DNA of 14,105 nt from Sulfurospirillum sp. UBA6790 (GCA_002452855.1 DKFS01000067.1:1-14105), one strand, 5' to 3'. Positions 1 to 8,505 are shown, counted from the stretch's first letter. Program-made: numbers and translations. Notes: generated by a model not told the origin, from the sequence alone.

Positions 1-45
1 GGTAGTATTCAAACCAATATCTTGCGGCAGAGAAATTGGGTTCAA
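1..45 (-). other. possible 5' end of an unidentified gene downstream of mreC
   Basis: After the mreC stop, the minus strand has an open frame starting at a TTG at 45-43. It reads L-N-P-I-S-L-P-Q-D-I-G-L-N-T-T to the window edge. I see no ribosome binding site in front of it and the fragment is too short to assign. It could be the next gene of the operon or chance. No function is claimed. Confidence 0.2.
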
Positions 46-47
46 TA

Positions 48-794
48 CTAATTTTGTAAAATGACATGCATATAAGCAGGAACATGCGAGCTTACATACG
101 GTTGAACAACAACGGTTTTGGAGGACTCTTCATCAATCACTTGCGTAACCGTACCAACCTTTATTCCTTCGAAGAAAATTCCATCCAGTCCACTGGTCAC
201 AACTTCATCTCCAATTTGAGGTTGTAGCCATTGCGAAATGTATCGTACAAGCACTTCTTTACGATTCCCTTGCAAAACACCTTGCATTTTCGAAGCACCA
301 ATATAAACCGAAAAAATCGATTTAGGGTCACTGAGTAGCAAGCCTTGAGGGTTTCCATCATTTGAAACCACAATACCTGCGGCATAGCCTTGTTCTAAAA
401 GACCATAAATTTTGCTTTGATTAAAATCGTTAAAACTTAGCCATACCTTACCGTAGTCATTCAAGTCGGTATATCCAATTGATTTCACTAAAGCAACATC
501 AGGATGGTAGGCTGTACTGTTCTCTTCTTTTAAAAGATCATTCAGTTTGCTTGCAAAAGCGATGGAGAGTACCGCTGACTTTTGCAAATTTTGATTTTCT
601 GCACGTAGGCGATCAATCTCTTCTTTTTGAGCAATATGTTCGTTGATTTTTGACTCAATATTCATTTTAAAATCAACATAGGTGGATAATATTTTTGTAT
701 TAATCCCCCCTAAAAGATGCCTAGCTTCTGTCCCGTATCGAAACGATACGAAGACAAAAATAGCTAGCAAAAAAAATATTTTAAGTTTACTCAT
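48..794 (-). CDS. mreC: rod shape-determining protein MreC
   Basis: MreC is the bitopic inner-membrane partner of MreB. Its periplasmic part organises the peptidoglycan elongation machinery (PBP2/RodA) in rod-shaped and curved cells. From the chosen start the protein is 248 residues. A hydrophobic signal-anchor lies at about 5-20, a charged coiled-coil at about 43-75 (the dimerisation helix typical of the family), and a beta-rich C-terminal domain from about 100 containing a V-T-S-G-L-D-G-I-F stretch usual in MreC. An in-frame ATG at 851 would add a basic 19-residue segment lying inside mreB. I prefer the ATG at 794, which puts the membrane anchor at the N terminus and overlaps the mreB stop by 8 bases. 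No strong Shine-Dalgarno precedes it, which fits translational coupling to mreB. It is the last recognisable gene of the fabZ-lpxA-clpX-mreB-mreC run. Confidence 0.93.
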   Translation of the reverse strand: MSKLKIFFLLAIFVFVSFRYGTEARHLLGGINTKILSTYVDFKMNIESKINEHIAQKEEIDRLRAENQNLQKSAVLSIAFASKLNDLLKEENSTAYHPDVALVKSIGYTDLNDYGKVWLSFNDFNQSKIYGLLEQGYAAGIVVSNDGNPQGLLLSDPKSIFSVYIGASKMQGVLQGNRKEVLVRYISQWLQPQIGDEVVTSGLDGIFFEGIKVGTVTQVIDEESSKTVVVQPYVSSHVPAYMHVILQN

Positions 795-1821
795 TCGATA
801 ATTGTTGTAATAACTCAATCTCTTCAAGTGCTTTGCCCGTACCTTTAGCAACCGCTAAAAGAGGTTCGTCAGCAACAAATACTGGCAATTTAACAATATC
901 AGAGAGGTATTTATCAAATCCACGAATCAAGGCGCCACCACCGGTTAAGACGATACCATTTTCAACAATATCACCTGCAAGGTCAGGAGGCATCACTTCA
1001 AGGACATCTTTCAGTGCATCTGCAATCTCTTTAAGAGGCTCTTTAATCGCGTCCCTTACATCTTCACTCGTAAGCTCAATGCGGCTTAAAAGTCCGCTAA
1101 CTTGGTCACGTCCTTTGACCATCATGGAGAGAGGTTCATCCATAGGAACAGCCGTTCCAATAGCTATTTTAATCTCTTCGCCTGTTCTCTCACCAATTAA
1201 AAGGTTATATTTTTTCTTAACATAATCCACAATGGCAAGGTCTATTTTATCACCCGCAACTCGAATCGATTTACTGATAACCAAACCACCAAGTGAAACA
1301 ACGCCAATTTCTGTGGTACCACCACCAATATCAACAACCAAACTTCCTTGTGGCTCACGAATTGGAAGTCCTGCACCAATCGCAGCTGCCATTGGCTCTT
1401 CGATCAAGAATACTTCACGTGCGCCTGCGCTCATTGCAGATTCACGTACAGCTTTACGTTCAACTTGTGTCAATCCATAAGGTACACAGATAATAATGCG
1501 AGGTCTTAAAAAGCTTTTTCTACGATGTGCTTTTTCAATGAAATAGCGAATCATTTTTTCTGTCATATCAAAGTCGGCGATCACACCATCGCGCATAGGG
1601 CGGATTGCTTCAATGTCACCCGGCGTTTTTCCCACCATATTTTTGGCTTCTTTACCCACAGCCAAGATATTTTGTTTTCCATAACGATTACGCTGAACAG
1701 CAACAACCGAAGGCTCATTGATAATAATACCTTTGCCTTTAACCAATACCAAGGTATTGGCAGTTCCTAAGTCAATGCTCATATCGCTTGAGAAAAACCC
1801 TATCACTTTGTCCAAAATCAT
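787..1821 (-). CDS. mreB: rod shape-determining protein MreB, actin-like cytoskeletal ATPase
   Basis: MreB is the bacterial actin that forms membrane-associated filaments and guides lateral wall synthesis. The 344-residue length is normal for the family. The actin-fold nucleotide motifs are all visible: phosphate-1 D-L-G-T-A-N-T at about 17-23, phosphate-2 V-D-I-G-G-G-T-T at about 163-170, and the adenosine motif L-T-G-G-G-A-L-I-R at about 292-300. The [10 protein letters not shown] stretch at about 140-149 is also typical. The ATG at 1821 has an AAAGGA ribosome site about 8 bases upstream, in the 15-base gap after clpX. The stop overlaps the start of mreC, its structural partner, so the two are almost certainly translated from one message. 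Nothing looks broken. Confidence 0.98.
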   Translation of the reverse strand: MILDKVIGFFSSDMSIDLGTANTLVLVKGKGIIINEPSVVAVQRNRYGKQNILAVGKEAKNMVGKTPGDIEAIRPMRDGVIADFDMTEKMIRYFIEKAHRRKSFLRPRIIICVPYGLTQVERKAVRESAMSAGAREVFLIEEPMAAAIGAGLPIREPQGSLVVDIGGGTTEIGVVSLGGLVISKSIRVAGDKIDLAIVDYVKKKYNLLIGERTGEEIKIAIGTAVPMDEPLSMMVKGRDQVSGLLSRIELTSEDVRDAIKEPLKEIADALKDVLEVMPPDLAGDIVENGIVLTGGGALIRGFDKYLSDIVKLPVFVADEPLLAVAKGTGKALEEIELLQQLSNE

Positions 1822-1836
1822 CTCTTTAATCCTTTA

Positions 1837-3069
1837 TTACGCACTTTTTTTGTCTTTTTTAATATAAAGTGGTTTTTCACCTTTGGTGACAACATCTTTA
1901 CTGATCATCACTTCATAGCCTTCAAGTTCAGGAAGCTCATACATGATGTCCACCATAATATCTTCCATAATACTTCGAAGTCCTCTCGCACCTGTTTTAC
2001 GCTTAATTGCAAGTTCAGCTACAGCTTCTAAAGCCTCTTTATCAAATGTCAATTCAACATTATCGATTGCAAAAAGTTTTTGATACTGTTTATAAATAGC
2101 ATTTTTAGGTTCTGTCAGAATTCTTACCATATCTTCTTTCGTAATGGCTGAGAGTTTTGCAGTTACATGTAAACGTCCAATGAGTTCAGGAATCAGTCCA
2201 TAATGAACTAAGTCATCTGGCTCTACTAATTCAAAAAGGCTCTCATCTTGGCTTTTAGTACGTTTCTCTTGTTCAAAGCCCAAAACATTTTTACCGATAC
2301 GACGTTTAATAATCTCATCGAGTCCGTCAAAAGCACCTGCACACACAAAAAGAATATTCGTGGTATCGATTTGAATAAAATCTTGGTTAGGATGTTTACG
2401 TCCACCTTTAGGTGGGATATTGACAATACTACCTTCAATAATTTTCAAAAGTGCTTGTTGAACACCTTCCCCTGAAACATCTCTGGTAATAGAACGGTTT
2501 TCACTCATACGCGCAATTTTATCGATTTCATCAATAAACACGATGCCTTGTTCTGCTTTTTTGATATCACCATTGGCGCATTGGAGCAATTTTGTTAAAA
2601 TATTTTCAACATCTTCGCCCACATAACCGGCTTCGGTTAAGCTGGTTGCATCTGAAATGGCAATAGGCACATCTAAAAATCGTGCCAATGTTTGTGCCAT
2701 CAATGTTTTTCCGCTACCCGTTGGTCCAATCAATAAGATATTAGACTTTGAAATCTCTGTGTCATCTTGGATGGTGCTTTGTTTGAAAATACGTTTATAG
2801 TGATTATACACACCAACGGAAAAAATCTTTTTGGCTTGATCTTGCCCAATGACAAAATCATCCAATACCTTTTTAAGCTCTTTAGGAGCTAAAAGTTCTT
2901 GGTCAAAAGCTTCTTCATGACTTCCAACAGACGTTTCTGGGACATCACCAAAAAAGATTTTGTGGGCAGAAATGACACAGTGCTCACAAATAAAAACATC
3001 ATCGCCTGCTATCAATCTTGTATCATTGCTCTCTTTAGTTCCACAAAAACTACACTCTCTATTAACCAT
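1837..3069 (-). CDS. clpX: ATP-dependent Clp protease ATP-binding subunit ClpX
   Basis: ClpX is the AAA+ unfoldase that recognises tagged or damaged proteins and threads them into ClpP. The protein is 410 residues from the chosen start. The N-terminal zinc-binding domain carries C6, C9, C28 and C31. Walker A GPTGSGKT is at about 115-122, the GYVGE pore loop at about 148-152, Walker B (V-F-I-D-E-I-D) at about 177-183, and the R-K-H pore loop at about 224-226. The ClpP-docking tripeptide position reads L-G-F (about 263-265) instead of the usual I-G-F. An in-frame ATG at 3084 would add five residues. I chose the ATG at 3069 because an AGAGGA site sits 6 bases upstream and the protein then begins just ahead of the zinc finger. 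It overlaps the lpxA stop by 8 bases. No clpP is in this window, so ClpP must be encoded elsewhere. Confidence 0.97.
   Translation of the reverse strand: MVNRECSFCGTKESNDTRLIAGDDVFICEHCVISAHKIFFGDVPETSVGSHEEAFDQELLAPKELKKVLDDFVIGQDQAKKIFSVGVYNHYKRIFKQSTIQDDTEISKSNILLIGPTGSGKTLMAQTLARFLDVPIAISDATSLTEAGYVGEDVENILTKLLQCANGDIKKAEQGIVFIDEIDKIARMSENRSITRDVSGEGVQQALLKIIEGSIVNIPPKGGRKHPNQDFIQIDTTNILFVCAGAFDGLDEIIKRRIGKNVLGFEQEKRTKSQDESLFELVEPDDLVHYGLIPELIGRLHVTAKLSAITKEDMVRILTEPKNAIYKQYQKLFAIDNVELTFDKEALEAVAELAIKRKTGARGLRSIMEDIMVDIMYELPELEGYEVMISKDVVTKGEKPLYIKKDKKSA
2163..2172. repeat. dispersed palindrome TACATGTA, copy 1 (in clpX)
   Basis: A perfect 10-base palindrome TTACATGTAA lies inside clpX and encodes the L-H-V of G-R-L-H-V-T. 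It is one of six TACATGTA copies in the window. Confidence 0.7.
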
Positions 3070-3853
3070 TATTTTTCCTCTCATATGGAATACCTCGTTT
3101 GGATTCCATGATAAAATTGCACATCTGCAATACTTTTTCGTTTGTTTCGCTCACTAATAACTTAGCAGCTGTCTCTTTGATGGAAGTTTCACCTCTAAAA
3201 AGTTGTCTAAACGCATTTTGAATGGCAGTAATGTCATCTTTATCAAAACGACGCTTAAGTCCCACGCTGTTCAAACCTCTTACCACAGCACGATTACCTT
3301 CAGCCAAACAAAAATCAGGAATGTCTTGACTGATGGCACTTGCGCCACCGATCATAACACCTTCCCCAATATGAACAAACTGATGAATAGGCGTCATACC
3401 GCCAATAACCGTAAAAGAGCCAACATGAACATGACCTGCAAGCGTAGCATTGTTGGCCATAATGACATTATTACCTACTTGACAATCATGTGCGATATGA
3501 GAATAAATCATAATAAAACAGTTATTGCCAATTTTAGTTAATCCACCGCCTTTTTGTGTCCCTGCATTAATCGTTACAAATTCTCGAATCGTTACATTGC
3601 GGCCAATCTCAACACGCACATCATCTTCGGGCTTATACCCTGTATCTTGAGGAGGCATTCCAATAACAGCATAAGGATAAATTTTTGTATCTTCTCCAAT
3701 TTTTGTAATGCCATATATTTGCGCTCCTTGCATCACTTCAACGCCGTTTTTTAATACAGCGCCTTTGGATACAAATGCGTAAGCTCCGATTTTGACATCG
3801 TCTGCTAAACTCGCTCCCTCTTCTACGATGGCGGTTGGGTGAATTTCTGACAT
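3062..3853 (-). CDS. lpxA: UDP-N-acetylglucosamine acyltransferase LpxA
   Basis: LpxA catalyses the first step of lipid A synthesis: transfer of a 3-hydroxyacyl chain from acyl-ACP to UDP-GlcNAc (or its 3-amino analogue in some epsilonproteobacteria) in the cytosol. The 263-residue protein shows hexapeptide repeats of a left-handed beta-helix over about 1-180 (for example I-G-A-Y-A-F-V, I-G-E-D-T-K-I, V-G-N-N-V-I-M) and then a helical C-terminal domain. The catalytic histidine corresponds to H122 in S-H-I-A-H-D-C. An in-frame ATG at 3868 would add M-W-I-N-N inside fabZ. The start at 3853 leaves a single base after the fabZ stop and gives the standard M-S-E-I-H-P-T-A N terminus. Pairing with fabZ is functional: FabZ and LpxA both use 3-hydroxyacyl-ACP. 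Which sugar nucleotide is used cannot be read from the sequence with confidence. Confidence 0.96.
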   Translation of the reverse strand: MSEIHPTAIVEEGASLADDVKIGAYAFVSKGAVLKNGVEVMQGAQIYGITKIGEDTKIYPYAVIGMPPQDTGYKPEDDVRVEIGRNVTIREFVTINAGTQKGGGLTKIGNNCFIMIYSHIAHDCQVGNNVIMANNATLAGHVHVGSFTVIGGMTPIHQFVHIGEGVMIGGASAISQDIPDFCLAEGNRAVVRGLNSVGLKRRFDKDDITAIQNAFRQLFRGETSIKETAAKLLVSETNEKVLQMCNFIMESKRGIPYERKNNG

Positions 3854-3854
3854 A

Positions 3855-4304
3855 TTATTTATCCACAATCATTGCTTTGAGTTCTGCTTCAGCGACAAGT
3901 TTATCATCCACATACGCTTTAGCGTCTAAGACCCAAATATTTCCTCTATGTTTAATCACACTGAGTTTGTACACCAGTTGATCGCCTGGTCGAACCGGGT
4001 TTCTAAACTTTGCATTATCAATGCTCATAAAGTAAACCACTTTGTTTTTTGTTTCATCTTGATTTTCTGCATCCATACTTTTAAAAGCAAGTACGCCGCC
4101 AGCTTGCGCCATACCTTCAATAATCATAACACCAGGATAAATTGGATGATCGGGGAAATGTCCTTGAAAGATTTGTTCACCAATTGTTACATTTTTAAAA
4201 CCCTCAATCGATTCTCCTGGGACAAGTGCCGTAATACGATCAACAAGCAAAAAAGGGAAACGGTGAGGCAGTATTTTTTGAATCTCTACAACATCAATTA
4301 ACAT
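3855..4304 (-). CDS. fabZ: 3-hydroxyacyl-[acyl-carrier-protein] dehydratase FabZ
   Basis: FabZ dehydrates 3-hydroxyacyl-ACP to trans-2-enoyl-ACP in type II fatty acid synthesis. The 149-residue protein has a single hot-dog fold. The [13 protein letters not shown] motif is at about 11-23. The catalytic segment [12 protein letters not shown] runs from about 48 with H49, and the catalytic glutamate is E63 in I-I-E-G-M-A-Q. The ATG at 4304 has an AGAAGG site 7 bases upstream. It sits one base ahead of lpxA, which draws on the same substrate pool and competes for it. The gap to queH upstream is 31 bases on the same strand with no obvious terminator, so read-through from queH is plausible. Confidence 0.97.
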   Translation of the reverse strand: MLIDVVEIQKILPHRFPFLLVDRITALVPGESIEGFKNVTIGEQIFQGHFPDHPIYPGVMIIEGMAQAGGVLAFKSMDAENQDETKNKVVYFMSIDNAKFRNPVRPGDQLVYKLSVIKHRGNIWVLDAKAYVDDKLVAEAELKAMIVDK

Positions 4305-4335
4305 CTTTGAAACCTTCTAACAAAATTCAAATATT

Positions 4336-5424
4336 TTAGCTAATAAATACTAAATTTTCTCTAATGTCAGGATATGTTTTACTGGATAAATAGAGTTCAT
4401 ATGTGGGAGAGACAACCTCATCAAGAATGATAATAGGGGTTAAAGAGCTCAAAAAATTCTTTGAAAAATGATTTCGAAACAAAATCTCTTGTTCAACAGA
4501 TGGGGGATTTTGTAGCATCTCGTTCACGGAAGTGTAGTGGGTTTTCATCAACGTGTTAAAAAAGGCTAACGGAACAAAACGTATCTCTTCTTTTGCACTA
4601 TAACCGATGGTATCGGCTATGAATTCAAGCTTGGTTTTCACATACTCTTTTTTACATGTAGAATAAAAAACGATATAACTTGGTATCACCACTTGGCTAT
4701 TATCTTTAATCCATGCGCGTACCAAACGATAGTTTAAAAACTTTTCGCGCACCAAACGAAATGTTATGTGTTTCTTTTCTGCTGCAATCACATTCTGATA
4801 AAGCTCAATGCGCTCTTCAATGGAACTCGGTAAAATTTGAGGTCGCACAGGACAACAGAGTTCATCGGCAAAACGATGTTGTTGATCTCGTTGTTTTTCA
4901 AGAGCAAACAAACATCCACAATAATCTTGGTGGTATAACATCGCTTCTTTTGCCAATGCAAATTGTTCTTGGGTTCCACCGTGTTGTCTAAAATCAGGAG
5001 CGACGATTTGTAGCTGGTATTTTTGGGCAATTTCTAATAACGATTTCTCTAACTGTTGTAGCGATTTTTTAGGACTTGTTAGTAGCGTGGTTGTAATGAT
5101 ATTTTCGCCAATTTCAAGCGCTTTTTTAGCACTTTCTTCTAACCTGTTATCAAAACATACGGAACATCGTTTGCCCTTTTCGGGCTCATGTTCTAACCCT
5201 CTTACGGCTTCAATCCATGCTTCATAATTGTAATCGCCTTCCACCAATTCAATACCCAAATTGTGACAACTGCGTTTGACATCTAAGAGTCGTAGCTGAT
5301 ATTCACTATAAGGATGAATATTCGGGTCATAAAAAAAACCAATCAATCTTTCATGAGGGTAATGATTGCGTAATTTTTGCAGAAAAAAATGGCTATCAAC
5401 GGAACAGCAGATATGAACTAACAT
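4336..5424 (-). CDS. queH: epoxyqueuosine reductase QueH (DUF208 / HP0100 type) with a C-terminal extension
   Basis: QueH carries out the last step of queuosine synthesis, reduction of epoxyqueuosine in tRNA, and replaces the unrelated cobalamin-dependent QueG in many bacteria. The N-terminal half (about 1-192) has the family's cysteine pattern: the vicinal pair C6-C7 in H-I-C-C-S, C87/C90 in R-C-S-V-C-F, and C169/C171 in Y-C-G-C, which are the expected iron-sulfur and metal ligands. F-F-Y-D-P-N-I-H-P at about 30-38 is also characteristic. A further C190-C191 pair follows. Residues about 193-362 are an extension absent from minimal QueH (roughly 200 residues), and I recognise no domain in it. 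The ATG at 5424 has an AGAAGG site 3 bases upstream. A TATAAT -10 lies on the minus strand at 5461-5456, so this is probably the first gene of the minus-strand run. Confidence 0.85.
   Translation of the reverse strand: MLVHICCSVDSHFFLQKLRNHYPHERLIGFFYDPNIHPYSEYQLRLLDVKRSCHNLGIELVEGDYNYEAWIEAVRGLEHEPEKGKRCSVCFDNRLEESAKKALEIGENIITTTLLTSPKKSLQQLEKSLLEIAQKYQLQIVAPDFRQHGGTQEQFALAKEAMLYHQDYCGCLFALEKQRDQQHRFADELCCPVRPQILPSSIEERIELYQNVIAAEKKHITFRLVREKFLNYRLVRAWIKDNSQVVIPSYIVFYSTCKKEYVKTKLEFIADTIGYSAKEEIRFVPLAFFNTLMKTHYTSVNEMLQNPPSVEQEILFRNHFSKNFLSSLTPIIILDEVVSPTYELYLSSKTYPDIRENLVFIS
4652..4661. repeat. dispersed palindrome TACATGTA, copy 2 (in queH)
   Basis: TTACATGTAG with a six-T run on the left and GAA on the right lies in the queH C-terminal extension and encodes S-T-C-K. 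The perfect core is the 8 bases TACATGTA (4653-4660). The flanks match copy 6 (TTTTACATGTAGAA). Confidence 0.7.
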
Positions 5425-5440
5425 AGACCTTCTTTTATTG

Positions 5441-5454
5441 TTTTACATGTAAAA
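5441..5454. repeat. dispersed palindrome TTTTACATGTAAAA, copy 3 (queH leader)
   Basis: A perfect 14-base palindrome and the only intergenic copy. It lies between the predicted queH -10 (5461-5456) and the queH start codon, over the likely transcription start, which is a typical repressor-operator position. It has no loop, so it is not a terminator. Confidence 0.75.
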
Positions 5455-5455
5455 A

Positions 5456-5461
5456 ATTATA
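5456..5461 (-). promoter_or_regulatory. predicted -10 element of the queH promoter
   Basis: The minus strand reads TATAAT here, 31 bases ahead of the queH ATG. A start site 6-8 bases downstream would fall inside the 14-base palindrome at 5441-5454. No good -35 is visible, as is common in epsilonproteobacterial sigma-70 promoters. Confidence 0.5.
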
Positions 5462-5466
5462 GCACA

Positions 5467-5480
5467 TGTCACTTATGACA
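5467..5480. promoter_or_regulatory. inverted repeat TGTCA-N4-TGACA, possible operator
   Basis: A perfect 5-base inverted repeat with a 4-base spacer lies in the divergent queH/DUF748 region, directly upstream of the predicted queH -10. The 5-4-5 geometry is like Crp/Fnr-family sites, but the half-site is not a textbook one. A short repeat like this can arise by chance. Confidence 0.3.
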
Positions 5481-5543
5481 AAAATGACTAAAAAAACTAA
5501 TCTCTCTTTGAAATATTACTCTAATACGCAAGATGTTTTGTTG

Positions 5544-5549
5544 TATAAT
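5544..5549 (+). promoter_or_regulatory. predicted -10 element upstream of the DUF748 gene
   Basis: TATAAT occurs 30 bases ahead of the ATG at 5580, preceded by a T/G-rich stretch (TTTTGTTG) as in epsilonproteobacterial promoters. AAGGAG at 5569-5574 is a clear ribosome binding site. The -35 region is not recognisable. Confidence 0.55.
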
Positions 5550-5579
5550 AAATTAAAGTCCCATCATTAAGGAGTCAAT

Positions 5580-8468
5580 ATGCTAAAAAAATACGTCAAA
5601 AATGTGTTGTTTTGGTTGATTTTTCTCCCCATCTTCTATGCATTGTGTGGATTTGTTATTCTACCGTGGTGGGTACGAACACAACTTCCTTCAACCCTTC
5701 AAAAAGAGCTTAACCTCACAATTTCAATGGAACAAGTGCGTTTCAACCCTTTTACATTTGAACTCGATATTAACGCCTTTTCCTTACTGGATTCAACTGC
5801 CCATAAAGTGGTAACGGTTGATCATCTTTATCTCAATTACGAACCCTCTTCCCTTTTTAAAAAAGAATTCTTTGTCAAAACATTGCTTCTTGACAAACCT
5901 TTGATCGACATGACGATAGACACACAAGGCTCACTCAAATTACTCCAACTTTTTGCTTATAAAAGTACTACCCCAGATCAAAACACAACTTCAAAAGATG
6001 ACTTAACCATTCCTTTTGCTATTGAACATGCCGCAATAGAGAATGCACGAATCTCTTTCAAAGATGAACGCTCTAGCACCCCTTTTGCTTTGGATATAGG
6101 ACCCATTAACTATTCTGTCAATAATCTTAGCTTTTTCAAAGACGATTTGAGCATTCATGCACTTAAAATAGCACTTCAAAATGAAGATAAAATTTCACTG
6201 GCAACCAGTGCAACGATTGAACCTCTCAAATTTTATGGTGAACTGAAAGTCAATCAACTCGCACTTTCTTCTTTTTGGAAATACCTTTTACCTACTATGC
6301 CTGCAACATTGGCACAAGGCGATTTCTCGCTAACACTGCCTTTTTTATTGGATCTAGGCAAAGAAAAACCTCTCTTTAGCATTGAAAATGCAACAGCATC
6401 CTTAGAAAATGTACGCTTTGAAGATGCGCAGAAAAAAACGGTTATCAACATTCCTTTGGTAAAAACTGAAGCGATTAATTTTGACCTGCAAGACTCAAAT
6501 ATAAATATCAAAGAAGCAACGCTTCTTAAACCCGATATTTATCTTACTTTGGAGAAAGGGTATTCGACCAATCTGGAACAACTGTTTCAATTACCTAAAG
6601 AAACCAATAGCACCAAACATACGAATACCACTAACACAGAACCTGCAACATTATGGAAGTTTTCACTAAAACGCCTTTTAGTCGATACAGCGCAAATTCA
6701 CATTGCCGATAACAATGTGAAAGCTGCTCCAATACTTCTTTCACCACTAAGTGTCGCTGTTTCTAATATCACAAACGATGCCACTAAAAGCATTGCCTTT
6801 GACCTTAACAGTACACTGGATAAAACAGCCTCATTAGCGCTTACAGGAACTTTCATTCCTAAAAGTGCCACTTTAAATATGGATATTCACACCAAAGCGC
6901 TCTCCTTTGAAAAGGCGCAACCTTATATCAAACCTTATACGACTATTTTAATTCAAGATGGTGCACTCTCTTCTTCTCTTACGATGCAAGCATCTTTTGC
7001 AAAACAGTTGGCTCTTAATCTCAAGGGAACAGCCAATATTTCAAAATTTTCATTAGGAGATAAAAATCATAAGTCGCTTGTAGCGTGGGAAACGCTCAAT
7101 ATTGATAACTTCGCTTATAATCTTTCACCTGCCAAACTTGCTATCCAAAATGTCACGCTTGATAAACCTTATATCAATTTGGACATTAAAAAAGATAGCA
7201 GTACGAATTTTACAGGGCTTATGAAAACAACAGCACCTTCGACGCAAAGCACTAAAAAAGTTGCAACACATGCCAAGCAAACCAAAACAAATGACATGAT
7301 GGACATTTATATCAAACATATTGCGTTGAAAAGAGGAACGGCACATTTTCAAGATGCTTCTTTACTCCTCCCTTTTGCGACATTTGCCGATAAATTAAAT
7401 GGTTCTATTTCAACACTCGATAGTAAAAGTACCAAACCTTCGGTTCTAAAACTCGAAGGAAAAGTGGCAAAGTATGGCTATGCTAAAGTTGATGGTTCCT
7501 TATTGCCACTTGATTTTAAAAACAGAAGCAATCTCAAAATTCTTTTTAAAAATATTGATATGCCTTCTCTCACACCCTATTCCGGTAAGTTTGTCGGTTA
7601 TGCCATCAAAGAGGGCAAACTCTCTATGGATTTGAACTATAAAATTAAAAAAGGATTGATGGAAGGTTCCAATAAAATCAATCTTGACTCACTCACACTA
7701 GGGGAAAAAATAGAAAGTAAAGATGCTGTCAATTTACCGCTTGATCTTGCTATCGCGCTTTTAAAAGATTCAAAAGGGCAAATTGATATTGACCTTCCTG
7801 TCAGTGGTGATTTGAACGACCCAGATTTTCGTTATGGTAGTATCGTTTGGAAAGCCATCGGTAACCTTATCACAGGCATTGTAACGTCTCCCTTTAAACT
7901 TTTAGGTTCCATTTTAGGTATTGAAACTGAAAACCTGAAAAGTATTGATTTCGCCGCAGGCGAATTTGCGCTTATCGGTTCAGAAGAAGAAAAAATGGTT
8001 CAATATCAGCAAATTTTAGAAAAGCGTGATGCGCTAAAACTTCATATCACGCCTAGTTATAGCGAAACCATTGATACCCAAGCACTGAGAGAGAATAATA
8101 TCACTGCGCAAATTGAACAAATGATTCCTAAGAAGAGCAAAGAAGATGACAGTTACAGCAAAGCGATTAAAAAACTTTTCATTCAAAAATACTCCAGTGA
8201 TGCCTACAATAAGCTCATGAAAACGTACGAGGAAGAAAAACTTGATGCTGCGATGATTAACGATAATTTGATTACAGAGATTGCCAAAACGGTAATCATT
8301 GAGCCTGCTTCATTAGAACAACTTGCCCAAAAACGTGCGGATGCGATTATTCAAAATTTAAGTACCAAATATCACATTGCACCTGAGCGCCTCATCAAAG
8401 ATGAGTTGAAACCAAGTGATGCCATTCGTGAAGAGTGGGTAGGATGTACAATTTCCGTAAGTAATTAA
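5580..8468 (+). CDS. DUF748 / AsmA-like inner-membrane-anchored envelope protein
   Basis: This 962-residue protein belongs to the DUF748 family of the AsmA/TamB/YhdP-like group: inner-membrane anchored, with a large periplasmic beta-rich body. Related proteins are implicated in phospholipid traffic or envelope integrity; the exact role here is not known. A single membrane segment lies at about 9-32. The signature F-N-P-F-T-F-E-L-D follows at about 55-63. The C-terminal core P-V-S-G-D-L-N-D-P-D-F at about 740-750, then I-V-W-K-A-I-G-N-L-I-T at about 755-765 and P-F-K-L-L-G-S-I-L-G at about 771-780, is the most conserved family block. In between, an L-x-K-P-x-I element recurs at prolines 107, 318 and 530, defining three modules of about 211 residues with Ser/Thr/Asn/Lys-rich linkers at about 338-356 and 549-571. 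It is transcribed alone from its own promoter and converges on bcp. Confidence 0.88.
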   Translation: MLKKYVKNVLFWLIFLPIFYALCGFVILPWWVRTQLPSTLQKELNLTISMEQVRFNPFTFELDINAFSLLDSTAHKVVTVDHLYLNYEPSSLFKKEFFVKTLLLDKPLIDMTIDTQGSLKLLQLFAYKSTTPDQNTTSKDDLTIPFAIEHAAIENARISFKDERSSTPFALDIGPINYSVNNLSFFKDDLSIHALKIALQNEDKISLATSATIEPLKFYGELKVNQLALSSFWKYLLPTMPATLAQGDFSLTLPFLLDLGKEKPLFSIENATASLENVRFEDAQKKTVINIPLVKTEAINFDLQDSNINIKEATLLKPDIYLTLEKGYSTNLEQLFQLPKETNSTKHTNTTNTEPATLWKFSLKRLLVDTAQIHIADNNVKAAPILLSPLSVAVSNITNDATKSIAFDLNSTLDKTASLALTGTFIPKSATLNMDIHTKALSFEKAQPYIKPYTTILIQDGALSSSLTMQASFAKQLALNLKGTANISKFSLGDKNHKSLVAWETLNIDNFAYNLSPAKLAIQNVTLDKPYINLDIKKDSSTNFTGLMKTTAPSTQSTKKVATHAKQTKTNDMMDIYIKHIALKRGTAHFQDASLLLPFATFADKLNGSISTLDSKSTKPSVLKLEGKVAKYGYAKVDGSLLPLDFKNRSNLKILFKNIDMPSLTPYSGKFVGYAIKEGKLSMDLNYKIKKGLMEGSNKINLDSLTLGEKIESKDAVNLPLDLAIALLKDSKGQIDIDLPVSGDLNDPDFRYGSIVWKAIGNLITGIVTSPFKLLGSILGIETENLKSIDFAAGEFALIGSEEEKMVQYQQILEKRDALKLHITPSYSETIDTQALRENNITAQIEQMIPKKSKEDDSYSKAIKKLFIQKYSSDAYNKLMKTYEEEKLDAAMINDNLITEIAKTVIIEPASLEQLAQKRADAIIQNLSTKYHIAPERLIKDELKPSDAIREEWVGCTISVSN

Positions 8469-8505
8469 GAAGCGCTCCTTATTGGAGTGCTTCTAATGCT
8501 TTTTT
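8468..8505 (+). terminator. intrinsic terminator of the DUF748 gene, overlapping the bcp 3' end
   Basis: An 11-base stem (8468-8478 with 8484-8494, one G-T pair) closes a 5-base loop and is followed 5 bases later by a T-run at 8500-8505, giving a plausible plus-strand terminator. The bcp stop codon (8481-8479 on the minus strand) lies in the loop. On the minus strand the stem is not followed by a T-run, so termination of bcp there is less certain. Confidence 0.65.

Noticed and set aside
795..851. Longer mreC start at 851
   Set aside because: It would add 19 basic residues before the membrane anchor and overlap mreB by 65 bases. The ATG at 794 gives the usual MreC N terminus.
833..1770. Several plus-strand open frames across mreB
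   Set aside because: They are antisense to a clear mreB with all actin motifs intact, carry no recognisable domain, and reflect the codon pattern of the real gene.
4305..4335. A terminator or promoter between queH and fabZ
   Set aside because: The 31-base gap is AT-rich with no stem followed by a T-run and no clear -10 element other than chance AT matches. Whether queH and fabZ are one transcript stays open.
5441..5454. The palindrome near queH as a transcription terminator
   Set aside because: It has no loop and no GC-rich stem, and it lies upstream of the gene at its predicted start, not after a gene.
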